A stretch of DNA of 64,000 bases from Microcoleus sp. EPA2 (GTDB taxonomy: Bacteria; Cyanobacteriota; Cyanobacteriia; Cyanobacteriales; Microcoleaceae), in assembly GCA_020882975.1 (NCBI GenBank), contig JAHRFD010000023.1:44449-108448 (forward strand), read 5' to 3'. Positions 9,037-17,406 of the stretch are shown here, piece after piece. The notes under the pieces are model-generated. The model was not told where the DNA came from. It ran no database searches and saw only the letters and a list, made by a program, of their open reading frames with translations. The position numbers were made by a program, and so were the translations under genes. Numbering within the stretch: the first letter of the stretch is position 1; every line of letters begins with the position of its first letter.

Positions 9037-10668
9037 TTAAGGACGCTGAATAATCTCTTCCAACACCCGGCGCTTAGCCTTGGAATCAATTCCTAGCAAG
9101 CGGACGTAATCGCCTGTGTGTTCTTTCAGACAGCTTTCCAGGGCAGAAATCACTTCCGATTCGCGATTGGAGGCGATCGGCGAGCAACTGTTCCAAGAAC
9201 CTGTGCGGAAGCGGCGCGGGTCGGCGTGTTCCGTACCAATTTTGTATCCTTGGGAGAGCAGGTTGCGGATTTGCTCGATCGTCTTGGCGCTCAATAATGC
9301 GGTGCCTGTTGCAGTCGAAGTTGCTTTATATGATGCGGTCCCTGCTGCTTGAGCAGATTGAGCAACGGGGCCATCTGGGCGCTGAATAATTTCTTCCACC
9401 ACGCGGCGCTTAGCTTTGGGATCGATGCCGATTAAGCGCACGTATTCTCCTGGGTACTGTTGCATCACAGCTTGCAAAGCGGCGATCGCCTCAGATTCGT
9501 TCCGTGCTTGCACAGAAGCCCCGCTTTGCCAAGAACTGGTGCGGAAGCGACGAGCATCAGCGTGTTCAGTCCCCACCTTGTAGCCTTGAGCTAGCAAGCT
9601 GCGAATAGTCCCAGCCAAATCCCCACTCAATTGACCATTGGACGCAGCAGCGCCATTCTGGTGAGCAGGTTGAGCAACTTTGCCATTAGATTGGCGAGTT
9701 GTCGCGCCATTAGAACCGTTAGAGCCATTGTCACCCGGTCTTTGGACAATTTCTTCAAGTACGCGACGCTTGGCTTTGGTATCAATGCCGATCAAGCGGA
9801 CGTATTCCCCTTGGTGTTCGCTCATACAAGCCGACAAAGCATTGATTACTTCAGATTCGCGGGTGGACGAGATGGGTCCGCAACTACGCCAAGAACCGGT
9901 GCGGAAGCGACGTGCATCAGCGTGTTCTGCTCCGACGCTGTATCCTTGAGCTAGCAGGTTGCGGACGCTATCGACTAGCGAATTGCTCAATTGAGTGGTC
10001 CCATGGGTAGAATAAGTGATTGGAGTCATGTCCGAATTTTTAGAAAGTTCATTGCGAATAGGTGCCAGACAAGCGATGTTGTCGGCACAGCGATAACCAG
10101 TTCTCAGAGCGTCGTTAACTCCGATGACGTGGGTAGCAAATTTAACGTCTGAATCTTGAACATCTGGCAAGCGATCGGCTTGCTGCTGATTGGTGATGAC
10201 AGCTCCCGAAGGTATATACTTTCCAGGAGGAATCTCTACGTCTTGAATTAGTACGTGCATCATTACAATGCAACCGTTTCCTACCCTGGCATTGAACACC
10301 GTAGAGCGAAAGCCGATAAAGCAGTTATCGCCTACGTAGGCCGGGCCATGAATTAAACTCATGTGAGTCAGCGAAGTATTTTCCCCTACCCAAACGGAAT
10401 AAGAGTTGCCATCGTCTCCGGTGACTCTGCCTTGTTCTAAACCATGAATTACCACTCCGTCTTGAATGTTGGTACTATTTCCGATATGGAAAGGAGTACC
10501 TTCATCGGCGCGGATAGATGTTCCTGGGGCAATCAGCACTTTAGAACCGACACGCACATCCCCAATAATGTTAGAAAAGGAATGTACATAGGCGGTTTCG
10601 TGAATTTTGGGCTCTGCCAAGTTTTTCGACCAAGGCGTCGGGGGAGCCGCAACACTGCGGGCTGCCAT
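9037..10668 (-). CDS. ccmM: carboxysome protein CcmM (gamma-carbonic anhydrase plus three RbcS-like domains)
   Basis: CcmM condenses Rubisco in the beta-carboxysome. Residues 1-200 form a gamma-carbonic-anhydrase beta-helix with the histidine-containing segments [15 protein letters not shown] and MMHVLIQD. Cys194 and Cys200 (RCADNIAC) match the disulfide that activates the enzyme in known CcmM. Three RbcS-like domains follow at about 230-310, 348-432 and 460-543; each ends in a D-x-KAKRRV-x-EEI-x-QRP motif. The first and third carry paired cysteines, the second does not. Met214, encoded by ATG at 10027-10029, is placed where the known internal start makes the short ~35-kDa form. The full length of 543 is normal for three repeats. 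Confidence 0.97.
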   Translation of the reverse strand: MAARSVAAPPTPWSKNLAEPKIHETAYVHSFSNIIGDVRVGSKVLIAPGTSIRADEGTPFHIGNSTNIQDGVVIHGLEQGRVTGDDGNSYSVWVGENTSLTHMSLIHGPAYVGDNCFIGFRSTVFNARVGNGCIVMMHVLIQDVEIPPGKYIPSGAVITNQQQADRLPDVQDSDVKFATHVIGVNDALRTGYRCADNIACLAPIRNELSKNSDMTPITYSTHGTTQLSNSLVDSVRNLLAQGYSVGAEHADARRFRTGSWRSCGPISSTRESEVINALSACMSEHQGEYVRLIGIDTKAKRRVLEEIVQRPGDNGSNGSNGATTRQSNGKVAQPAHQNGAAASNGQLSGDLAGTIRSLLAQGYKVGTEHADARRFRTSSWQSGASVQARNESEAIAALQAVMQQYPGEYVRLIGIDPKAKRRVVEEIIQRPDGPVAQSAQAAGTASYKATSTATGTALLSAKTIEQIRNLLSQGYKIGTEHADPRRFRTGSWNSCSPIASNRESEVISALESCLKEHTGDYVRLLGIDSKAKRRVLEEIIQRP

Positions 10669-10700
10669 AAGTTAAGTTCTCCTGAACTGAAAAAAAAAAT

Positions 10701-10765
10701 TGTTAGCTGTTAGCTGTTAGCTGTTAGTTATTGACGGTTAACTATCAACGGTCAACTGTCAACTT
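10701..10765. repeat. STRR-type heptamer repeat between ccmL and ccmM
   Basis: TGTTAGC repeats in tandem (10701-10728), followed by degenerate AACGGTCAACTGTCAAC-like copies. It lies directly in front of the ccmM start. Confidence 0.75.
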
Positions 10766-10788
10766 CTACTAACTACTAATGGTTGCAA

Positions 10789-11094
10789 CTAGCGGTACGG
10801 GTCGTCTTTTTTACTGTAAATGAGGCGATTTTCTACATTGACAGTATCTATAATACCTACCACCAAAGCATCGAGCGGACGGTTTTCGCTTCCAGGTGCA
10901 ATCCGGGCTGCGCTTCCCCTAGTTACTAAAACCCATTCATCTATACCAGCGCCCACACAGTCAGCGGCTACCTCATATCCGGGAACTGGCGAACCTTCTT
11001 CATTGATGAATTGCAGCAGCAGAAATTTCGATCCTCTAAGACTAGGCTCTTTTTGGGTACTGACAACTGTGCCGAGAACTTTTGCCATTTGCAT
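10789..11094 (-). CDS. ccmL: carboxysome pentameric vertex protein CcmL
   Basis: The 101-residue protein belongs to the EutN/CcmL family, whose pentamers cap the twelve vertices of the shell. It opens QMAKVLGTVVSTQKEPSL, the usual start, and contains DCVGAGIDEWVLVTRGSAAR and the C-terminal VVGIIDTVNV segment of the beta-barrel. It sits between ccmK1 and ccmM on the same strand. The 330-bp gap from ccmK1 is unusually long for this operon and is filled with repeats, so a separate promoter for ccmLMNO is possible. Confidence 0.96.
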   Translation of the reverse strand: MQMAKVLGTVVSTQKEPSLRGSKFLLLQFINEEGSPVPGYEVAADCVGAGIDEWVLVTRGSAARIAPGSENRPLDALVVGIIDTVNVENRLIYSKKDDPYR

Positions 11095-11204
11095 TTTAGG
11101 TTACAGGTAGTTGGTAATTGGTAATTGTCAATTTTTCGATGTCATTAGTCTTTATTAGATTAGCCTTCTTCCATCAGTTTTTTCGTTTTTTTTAGTTATT
11201 TTGT

Positions 11205-11310
11205 CTACTAATGACTAATGACTAATAACTAATGACTCATGACTAATGACTAATGACTAATAACTAATGACTAATAACTAATGACTAATGACTAATAACT
11301 AATAACCAAT
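11205..11310. repeat. STRR heptamer array upstream of ccmL
   Basis: About 14 tandem copies of the heptamers TAATGAC and TAATAAC, with a few CATGAC variants. They are followed by AT-rich AATTTTTAATT repeats up to about 11395. This fills the ccmK1-ccmL gap. Confidence 0.85.
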
Positions 11311-11424
11311 CTGCCATCTCCTACTCAATTAAAAATTAAAAATACTAAATCAAAATCTCTCAGGATTTTTAATTTTTAATTTTTAATTTTTAATTACCAA
11401 ACGCTGAATGAACGATCGCCTGTT

Positions 11425-11766
11425 TTAAGATCTATTGAGTGGGCGAATGCCACTCACGCCTTCGCGGAATTGTTCCACAGCTTCGGTGTAGCGAATGGGT
11501 AGTACATACTCCAAGTTTTCGTGAGGGCGGGCAATGATGTGGGTGGACATAACTTGTCCGCCGTTAACACGCTTGACGGATTCTACTCCAGCGGCCACTG
11601 AAGCTTGTACTTCCGAGACATCTCCTCTGACGATGACTGTAACGCGGGCGCTGCCGATTTTTTCGTACCCGACTAGGGTAACGCGGGCTGCTTTGACCAT
11701 GGCGTCGGCTGCTTCTACAACTGCCGGGAAGCCTAAAGTTTCAATCATGCCAACTGCAATTGCCAT
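11425..11766 (-). CDS. ccmK1: carboxysome shell hexamer CcmK1
   Basis: A 113-residue single-BMC protein ([18 protein letters not shown]). The pore-loop motif KIGS is at residues 36-39 ([10 protein letters not shown]). It is nearly identical to the upstream 103-residue paralogue, differing mostly in the C-terminal tail, which is 10 residues longer. Both form flat hexameric tiles of the shell facets with a central pore for bicarbonate and RuBP passage. By order and relative length (long form second) this corresponds to CcmK1 of the K2-K1-L-M-N arrangement; the numbering is inferred. Confidence 0.93.
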   Translation of the reverse strand: MAIAVGMIETLGFPAVVEAADAMVKAARVTLVGYEKIGSARVTVIVRGDVSEVQASVAAGVESVKRVNGGQVMSTHIIARPHENLEYVLPIRYTEAVEQFREGVSGIRPLNRS

Positions 11767-11863
11767 TGTTTCTACTCCTGATTTAATATTGGGGGAACTA
11801 AACGATGTTTTTTTGACGGTTGCACTAATTTTTCACGGAACTAAGTTTCTGTGCAGTGAGAAC

Positions 11864-12175
11864 TTAGTCGCCACGGAACTGTTCGACTGCTTCGGTATAG
11901 CGAATCGGTAAAACATATTCTAGGTTTTCGTGGGGACGGGCGATGATGTGGGTAGAGACAACTTCTCCGCCATTGACCCGTTTGACGGACTCGACTCCTG
12001 CTGCTACTGAGGCTTGGACTTCCGACACGTTACCACGCACAATTACTGTGACGCGGGCGCTGCCAATTTTTTCATAGCCCACGAGGGTGACACGAGCAGC
12101 TTTGACCATAGCGTCGGCAGCTTCCACAACAGCGGGAAAACCTTTTGTCTCAATCATTCCCACGGCAATTGACAT
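11864..12175 (-). CDS. ccmK2: carboxysome shell hexamer CcmK2
   Basis: This 103-residue BMC-domain protein is the first gene of the carboxysome operon. It shows the [18 protein letters not shown] opening, [10 protein letters not shown] pore loop and [21 protein letters not shown]-terminal strand of CcmK2. It is separated from ccmK1 by 97 bp. The upstream 499-bp region is shared with the divergent ndhF4 gene, so both halves of the CO2-concentrating locus start from it. Confidence 0.95.
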   Translation of the reverse strand: MSIAVGMIETKGFPAVVEAADAMVKAARVTLVGYEKIGSARVTVIVRGNVSEVQASVAAGVESVKRVNGGEVVSTHIIARPHENLEYVLPIRYTEAVEQFRGD

Positions 12176-12674
12176 TTTTGAATCTCCTAAGCGAGAGTTA
12201 GTGGAATTACCGTTACAAATCTTTGACCAATTTTAAAAATTGGACGGGGGAGCCCAGATTATTTAGAAAAACGGTTTAAAGCTTCCTATCCTTTAAGAAT
12301 AGGCTAAGCTGTGTACCTTGACAATATAAACCAACATCATAATGTTTAATAACAAAAATTAAAATATTTTATGATCCTTAAAATGATTTAATATTTTTTT
12401 AATAAACTTAACATAGTCAGGAGTATATGCCGGTGGCAATGGGAGAGTCCGCTAAGTAAAAATACTCGTCAAGTAGAGTTCGCTTATGCGGTAAAAACTA
12501 ATTTTTAACTGATTGAATTCTCAGTTTGAGTGCTTTCATGTATAGTTAACATTAGTGCAAAAAATTTTGCCAAAAGTATACAATCACGTTTAGCCAAAAT
12601 TCCAGGGTGCGATCGCTCGCGGATATTTTTTTCATAAAGACAGCAGTAAAATCCAAATTTATCAGGATAAATTC
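12176..12674. other. divergent control region ccmK2 / ndhF4
   Basis: An AT-rich 499-bp spacer with both operons starting outward from it. It has long A/T runs at about 12330-12410 and a HIP1 octamer at 12609-12616. No clear operator could be assigned by eye. Confidence 0.5.
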
Positions 12675-14549
12675 ATGAATCCATTGCTCCTCCAAACCTG
12701 TTGGTGGGTACCTTTATATGGCTTAATAGGCGCTATTTTAACTTTGCCTTGGTCTACGGGAACAATTCGCAAAACAGGGCCGAGACCAGCGGCTTATTTC
12801 AATTTGTTGATGACTGTGTTGGCTTTTATCCACGGGTCAGTTATTTTCAGAGAAACTTGGAATGAACCATCTCAACAATTGCTGCTAAACTGGGTGCAAG
12901 TAACAGACTTAAACCTATCTTTTGCCCTAGAAATCTCTACCGTAAGTGTGGGCGCAATGGAGTTGGTGGCATTTCTAAGTTTGCTAGCACAAATTTATGC
13001 TTTGGGCTACATGGAAAAAGACTGGGCGATGGCTCGATTTTTCGGGTTGCTAGGTTTTTTTGAAGCAGCAATTAGTGGTATTGCAATTAGCGATTCGCTG
13101 CTTCTAACTTACGCTTTGTTGGAAATGCTGACACTTTCAACTTACTTGCTAGTAGGATTTTGGTACGCTCAACCCCTGGTAGTCACAGCGGCTCGTGATG
13201 CGTTTTTAACCAAGCGAGTGGGAGATGTACCCCTGCTGATGGGAGTAGTGACACTTTCTACTTTAGCAGGAAGTTTGAATTTTTCGGATTTAGAAACATG
13301 GGCAGAATCGGCAACTTTATCTCCTCTAGTTGCGAATTTATTAGGTTTGGCTTTAATTGCCGCACCTACGGCTAAGTGCGCTCAATTTCCCTTCCATTTG
13401 TGGCTAGACGAGGCGATGGAAGGGCCGAACCCAGCTTCAATTATGCGGAATACGGTAGTTGTGGGTGGTGGGGCTTATGTTTTGATTAAACTTCAGCCGG
13501 TTTTGGCGCTGTCGCCGATGACTGGTGCGGTGTTGGTGGTTTTGGGTGCGGTGACGGCGGTTGGGGCTTCTTTAGTGGCGATCGCCCAAATCGACCTAAA
13601 AAGAACACTATCACATTCTACCAGTGCTTCAATGGGTTTGGTGTTTATCGCAGTGGGGTTAAATCAAGTTGACATTGCTTTGCTGTTACTGTTTGCACAC
13701 TCGATTTCCAAGGCACTATTATTCATGAGCGCTGGGTCGATTATTTCGACCACCAACACTCAAGATTTAACAGAAATGGGTGGCTTATGGTCGAGAATGC
13801 CCGCCACTACTGCGGCTTTTGTAGTAGGCGCTGCGGGGATGGTGGCACTGTTGCCCCTAGGGAATTTTTGGGCAATGCGACGCTGGCTGAATGGTTTTTG
13901 GACAGTACCTTTATGGTTGGTAGTTTTGCTGCTGTTAGTTAATTGTTTGACGGCGCTCAATTTAACTCGCGTATTTGGTTTGGTGTTTGTCGGAAAACCG
14001 CAGCCAAAAACTCGCCGAGCTCCTGAAGTGGGATGGCTAATGGCTGTTCCCATGGTAATTTTGACTGTTACAGGACTATTAGTGCCTTGGATGTTGCAGC
14101 AGTGGCAATTATTAATTAGTTGGAGTGGACCTTGGGCTGAGACTGGAGATTTTGATAATTTAAATTTGCTGTTGAAAACTTTGGATACACCGTTGTTGAT
14201 GTTGTCTGGGTTCATTGGTTGTGCGATCGGGGTGGCTATCTATTGGTATGGGGTGATACCCAGGCCTGTACGATTACCGATTCCGGCTATACAGGATTTG
14301 TTAGCTTACGATTTTTATATCGATCGCGTTTACCGTTTGACTGTGGTTTGGGCAGTTGATTCTATTTCTAAGATGAGTGCTTGGACTGACAGGTATGTGG
14401 TGGATGGCGTGGTGAATTTGTTTGGTTTTGCCACAATTTTCAGCGGTGAAGGTTTGAAGTATAGTGGTAATGGTCAGTCCCAGTTTTATGTGTTGACTAT
14501 TGCTGGGGGGGTGGCTGTATTGCTGGCTTTGATAGTTTGGTTGTTTTAA
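12675..14549 (+). CDS. ndhF4: NAD(P)H-quinone oxidoreductase subunit NdhF4 (CO2-uptake NDH-1)
   Basis: A 624-residue antiporter-like membrane subunit with about 16 helices. It has the Nqo12/NuoL family features: FEAAISGIAISDSLLLTYALLE, a lysine/histidine-rich proton path (QFPFHLWLDEAMEGPNPAS; LKRTLSHSTSASMGLVF) and a long C-terminal lateral helix region. Its linkage to ndhD4 and cupB, next to ccm genes, identifies the constitutive NDH-1MS' complex that hydrates CO2 to bicarbonate in the thylakoid, rather than the respiratory NdhF1. The AGGA about 7 nt before ATG 12675 supports the start. NdhF3 versus NdhF4 is decided mainly by the CupB-type partner. Confidence 0.9.
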   Translation: MNPLLLQTCWWVPLYGLIGAILTLPWSTGTIRKTGPRPAAYFNLLMTVLAFIHGSVIFRETWNEPSQQLLLNWVQVTDLNLSFALEISTVSVGAMELVAFLSLLAQIYALGYMEKDWAMARFFGLLGFFEAAISGIAISDSLLLTYALLEMLTLSTYLLVGFWYAQPLVVTAARDAFLTKRVGDVPLLMGVVTLSTLAGSLNFSDLETWAESATLSPLVANLLGLALIAAPTAKCAQFPFHLWLDEAMEGPNPASIMRNTVVVGGGAYVLIKLQPVLALSPMTGAVLVVLGAVTAVGASLVAIAQIDLKRTLSHSTSASMGLVFIAVGLNQVDIALLLLFAHSISKALLFMSAGSIISTTNTQDLTEMGGLWSRMPATTAAFVVGAAGMVALLPLGNFWAMRRWLNGFWTVPLWLVVLLLLVNCLTALNLTRVFGLVFVGKPQPKTRRAPEVGWLMAVPMVILTVTGLLVPWMLQQWQLLISWSGPWAETGDFDNLNLLLKTLDTPLLMLSGFIGCAIGVAIYWYGVIPRPVRLPIPAIQDLLAYDFYIDRVYRLTVVWAVDSISKMSAWTDRYVVDGVVNLFGFATIFSGEGLKYSGNGQSQFYVLTIAGGVAVLLALIVWLF

Positions 14550-14552
14550 ACC

Positions 14553-14580
14553 GCAGATGAGAGCAGATGAGAGCAGATGA
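14553..14580. repeat. 10-bp tandem repeat after ndhF4
   Basis: GCAGATGAGA is repeated nearly three times immediately after the ndhF4 stop, in front of the inserted reverse-strand gene. Confidence 0.7.
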
Positions 14581-14614
14581 TTTTATTCTGGGTTTGTCTG
14601 CTTTTTATTTAATT

Positions 14615-15238
14615 TTACTCAAACTCGATCGGCCATAATTCTGCAACGGGAACTTCCCAACCAGGTAATAGTTCAGCAATTGAAATAATGTCTCCATCTC
14701 TCAATATAACTGGTTCGGTTGCGGGGCGGTAAATTGTGACTGTGCATTTGTCTGGATCGATTAATATTCCTACTTTTGCTCCGAGTTCGAGAAATGAGAG
14801 GATTTTTTCTCGCAGCGGTTTAATGCGATCGGACTGAGACTTTATTTCTACAACTAAATCGGGGACGAGTTCGGCAAAATACCTTTTACTTTGTTTGAGG
14901 CGCGAGGCTACCACAAAAGAAACATCAGGAACTCTCAGATCGGAATTCGGGAGAATAAACCCGCCACTAGATTCAAACACTCGTCCCAATTTGCGGGGTT
15001 TGACCCAGTTAAGCAAAAGTCGGCTGAACTCTGCCCCTATTTCGCTCGATACAATGTCTGCTCCGCCCATTATGATAATCTTCCCGTCTACGAGTTCTAA
15101 TTGGTAGTCTAGCTGTGCTTCGCAGAGTATACCTTGCAGTTGTTCCAAGTCGGCAACTGTGAGGCGGGTGGAAGGGTATGCCGATCGAACTTGCAAATCT
15201 TCCCGGTCTGTGAGACTTTCTGTAAGACTTGAGGTCAT
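14615..15238 (-). CDS. Uma2 family (DUF820) putative PD-(D/E)XK endonuclease
   Basis: This 207-residue protein has the Uma2 fold signature: VPDVSFVVA around residue 108, then PDLVVEIKSQSD (about 124-135). The latter holds the D...E-x-K nuclease residues, and K-I-L-S-F-L-E-L-G with GILIDPDKCTV follow. Uma2 genes are extremely numerous in filamentous cyanobacteria; their role is unknown and some are linked to mobile DNA. It lies in reverse orientation between ndhF4 and ndhD4, which are normally adjacent in one operon, so it is probably an insertion. No transposase or terminal repeats are evident around it. Confidence 0.92.
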   Translation of the reverse strand: MTSSLTESLTDREDLQVRSAYPSTRLTVADLEQLQGILCEAQLDYQLELVDGKIIIMGGADIVSSEIGAEFSRLLLNWVKPRKLGRVFESSGGFILPNSDLRVPDVSFVVASRLKQSKRYFAELVPDLVVEIKSQSDRIKPLREKILSFLELGAKVGILIDPDKCTVTIYRPATEPVILRDGDIISIAELLPGWEVPVAELWPIEFE

Positions 15239-15365
15239 AGGATGGTTCCAAATACATCTGAACCTATGTTAACAAAAAAAATCAGCCGATCGCTTTTATC
15301 TTGTCTGGGTTTGCGCTAATCTTAAATATAGTTTAAAAATCGGTAGTAAAGGAAAGTTTTAATTG

Positions 15366-16880
15366 ATGCTTAGTGCTTTAATTTGGATACCCATATTGGG
15401 GTCCGCTCTGATTGGGTTTTGGCCGAGGGCGGTTAGTTCTAAAATTGTGCGGAATCTGGCCCTGGCGATGGCAGGTATAACTTTGATTTTATCGGTGATT
15501 TTAGCGGCTCAGTTTGATCTAAATGCGAGTCAGTTGCAGTTTGCAGAATTTCTGCCTTGGATAGATGTTTTGGGATTGAACTACAATCTGGGTGTTGATG
15601 GTTTGTCTCTGCCTTTAGTAATTTTAAATGCTCTGCTGACTGGGGTGGCTATTTACAGTACAGATGAGTCTATTCGCAGACCTCGAATTTATTATTCTTT
15701 GATTTTGCTGATAATGGGTGGCGTGAATGGCGCTTTTTTAGCTCAAAATTTGCTGCTATTTTTCCTGTTTTTTGAGGTGGAACTAATCCCCCTTTACCTG
15801 TTAATTGCTATTTGGGGAGGGGAACGTCGGGGTTATGCTGCTACTAAGTTTTTAATCTATACTGCCTTTGCTGGGATTGTGCTGCTGGCATCTTTCTTGG
15901 GGACAGTTTGGCTCAGTGGTGCTTCTAGTTTTGATATTGTTGGTGCTGTGGGTGCATCGCATTTGCAGGGTGCTTTACCTTTGCCTTTGGTGAGGCAAAT
16001 TGTCTTACTGGCTGGGGTGTTATTGGCTTTTGGGATTAAGATGCCTTTAGTGCCTTTTCATACTTGGCTTCCTGATGCTCACGTAGAAGCTTCGACTCCG
16101 GTTTCGGTGTTGCTGGCTGGGGTGCTTTTGAAGTTGGGAACTTACGGGATGCTGCGATTTGGTTTGGGTTTGTTTCCTGATGCGTGGGCGGTGGCTGCAC
16201 CTTGGTTGGCTAGTTGGGCTGTTGTCAGTGTGCTTTATGGGGCTAGTTGCGCGATCGCCCAAAAAGATATGAAGAAAATGGTAGCTTATAGTTCGATCGC
16301 TCACATGGGCTACATTCTGTTGGCTAGCGCTGCGGCTACTCCGGTGAGTATGTTGGGTACTGTTTTACAAATGGTAAGCCACGGTTTAATTTCGGCGCTA
16401 CTGTTTTTAACCGTCGGTGTTGTTTACCGAAAATCAGGTAGTCGCAATTTAGATGTGCTGCGGGGTTTGTTTAATCCCGATCGAGGTTTGCCGATGATTG
16501 GTAGTTTAATGATTCTCGGAGTGATGGCTAGTGCGGGTATTCCAGGTTTGGCTGGATTTATTGCTGAATTTTTGGTATTTCGCGGTAGCTTGCAAGTGTT
16601 TCCCGTGCAAACTTTGCTGTGCATGATCGGCACTGGTTTGACTTCTGTTTATTTTTTAATTATGGTCAACCGTGCTTTTTTTGGTCGGCTTTCGGATTTG
16701 GTGGTGAGTTTACCACAAGTGCGTTGGGGCGATCGCATTCCTTCTTTGGTATTGGCTGTGATTATTGTGATTATGGGAGTACAGCCGGGAGTGATTGTGG
16801 CTTTGAGTGAGAAAACGGCGATCGCCATGGTAGCTAATGTGCCACCACAAGTTAATGCGATCGCTCAAAACTTACCATAA
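15366..16880 (+). CDS. ndhD4: NAD(P)H-quinone oxidoreductase subunit NdhD4 (CO2-uptake NDH-1)
   Basis: A 504-residue NuoM/NdhD-type antiporter-like subunit with about 14 helices. Visible features are FFEVELIPLYLLIAIWGG (the conserved membrane glutamate), PLVPFHTWLPDAHVEASTPV (the lysine/histidine channel loop) and KKMVAYSSIAHMGYI. It pairs with NdhF4 and CupB in the constitutive CO2-hydrating NDH-1 complex. A TTG at 15363 is directly in front of the ATG at 15366; ATG is preferred. AAAGGAAAG lies about 10 nt upstream. The reverse Uma2 gene separates it from ndhF4, so it may need its own promoter. Confidence 0.92.
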   Translation: MLSALIWIPILGSALIGFWPRAVSSKIVRNLALAMAGITLILSVILAAQFDLNASQLQFAEFLPWIDVLGLNYNLGVDGLSLPLVILNALLTGVAIYSTDESIRRPRIYYSLILLIMGGVNGAFLAQNLLLFFLFFEVELIPLYLLIAIWGGERRGYAATKFLIYTAFAGIVLLASFLGTVWLSGASSFDIVGAVGASHLQGALPLPLVRQIVLLAGVLLAFGIKMPLVPFHTWLPDAHVEASTPVSVLLAGVLLKLGTYGMLRFGLGLFPDAWAVAAPWLASWAVVSVLYGASCAIAQKDMKKMVAYSSIAHMGYILLASAAATPVSMLGTVLQMVSHGLISALLFLTVGVVYRKSGSRNLDVLRGLFNPDRGLPMIGSLMILGVMASAGIPGLAGFIAEFLVFRGSLQVFPVQTLLCMIGTGLTSVYFLIMVNRAFFGRLSDLVVSLPQVRWGDRIPSLVLAVIIVIMGVQPGVIVALSEKTAIAMVANVPPQVNAIAQNLP

Positions 16881-17406
16881 AATATGACCTAGCTGTAGGG
16901 ACACGGCAGGGGACATTGGTGTCAACTTAACGTCAAACCGATAGTCCGACAGGGGTTTAAACCCCTGTCTCAACTCATTAGTCCTCTTTTAGAGGACTAA
17001 TGAGTTGAGATTCTTCTCTTCAGTCCTCTTTGAGAGGACTTTCGCTATTAGACAGGGGTTTCAACCCCGCTTAGGACTTGATGAATGACTAACGGACACG
17101 GGGCGGGCTGACAGCTTAAGTTGACACCAATGGGCAGGGGAGAATCCCGATTTTGTAAGGGCTATAGCATTCCGGCAGATAAGTTATTGGTTAAAAGGAA
17201 GGATTTACTACGGTCATGCTTCGCCCCTACCGATATATTTGCAAATTCTGAATGCTCCCCACGACAGTGTCCCTACCAGACCAAGAAATGCTATATCTGA
17301 AAAGCTTTTAGTGCATCATGAAAGGACTAAAGTTGTTACTACAAACATCTTTCTTCCTTCTTCCTTCTTCCTTCTTCCTTCTTCCTTCATTTAAGGTTAA
17401 ATTAAA
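16881..17406. other. spacer ndhD4/cupB carrying a MITE-like element
   Basis: The 526-bp gap between two genes of one functional unit is almost half filled by a palindromic element (16914-17132). A CTTCCTTCTT tandem run (about 17349-17388) lies just before cupB. Confidence 0.7.
16914..17132. mobile_element. 219-bp MITE-like element with 9-bp target duplication
   Basis: The ends are a perfect 17-bp inverted repeat, CATTGGTGTCAACTTAA (16914-16930) and its complement (17116-17132). The element is flanked by the perfect direct repeat GGCAGGGGA (16905-16913 and 17133-17141), as left by transposition. Inside are nested palindromes: CAGGGGTTTAAACCCCTG, AGTCCTCTTTTAGAGGACT and AGTCCTCTTTGAGAGGACT. 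It has no coding capacity. A diverged, inverted copy lies at 19438-19639. Confidence 0.85.

Noticed and set aside
11205..11310. Possible CRISPR array
   Set aside because: The unit is a 7-bp heptamer without unique spacers, which is the STRR type.
16914..17132. Insertion sequence with transposase
   Set aside because: At 219 bp it is too short to code for a transposase; it fits a non-autonomous element only.
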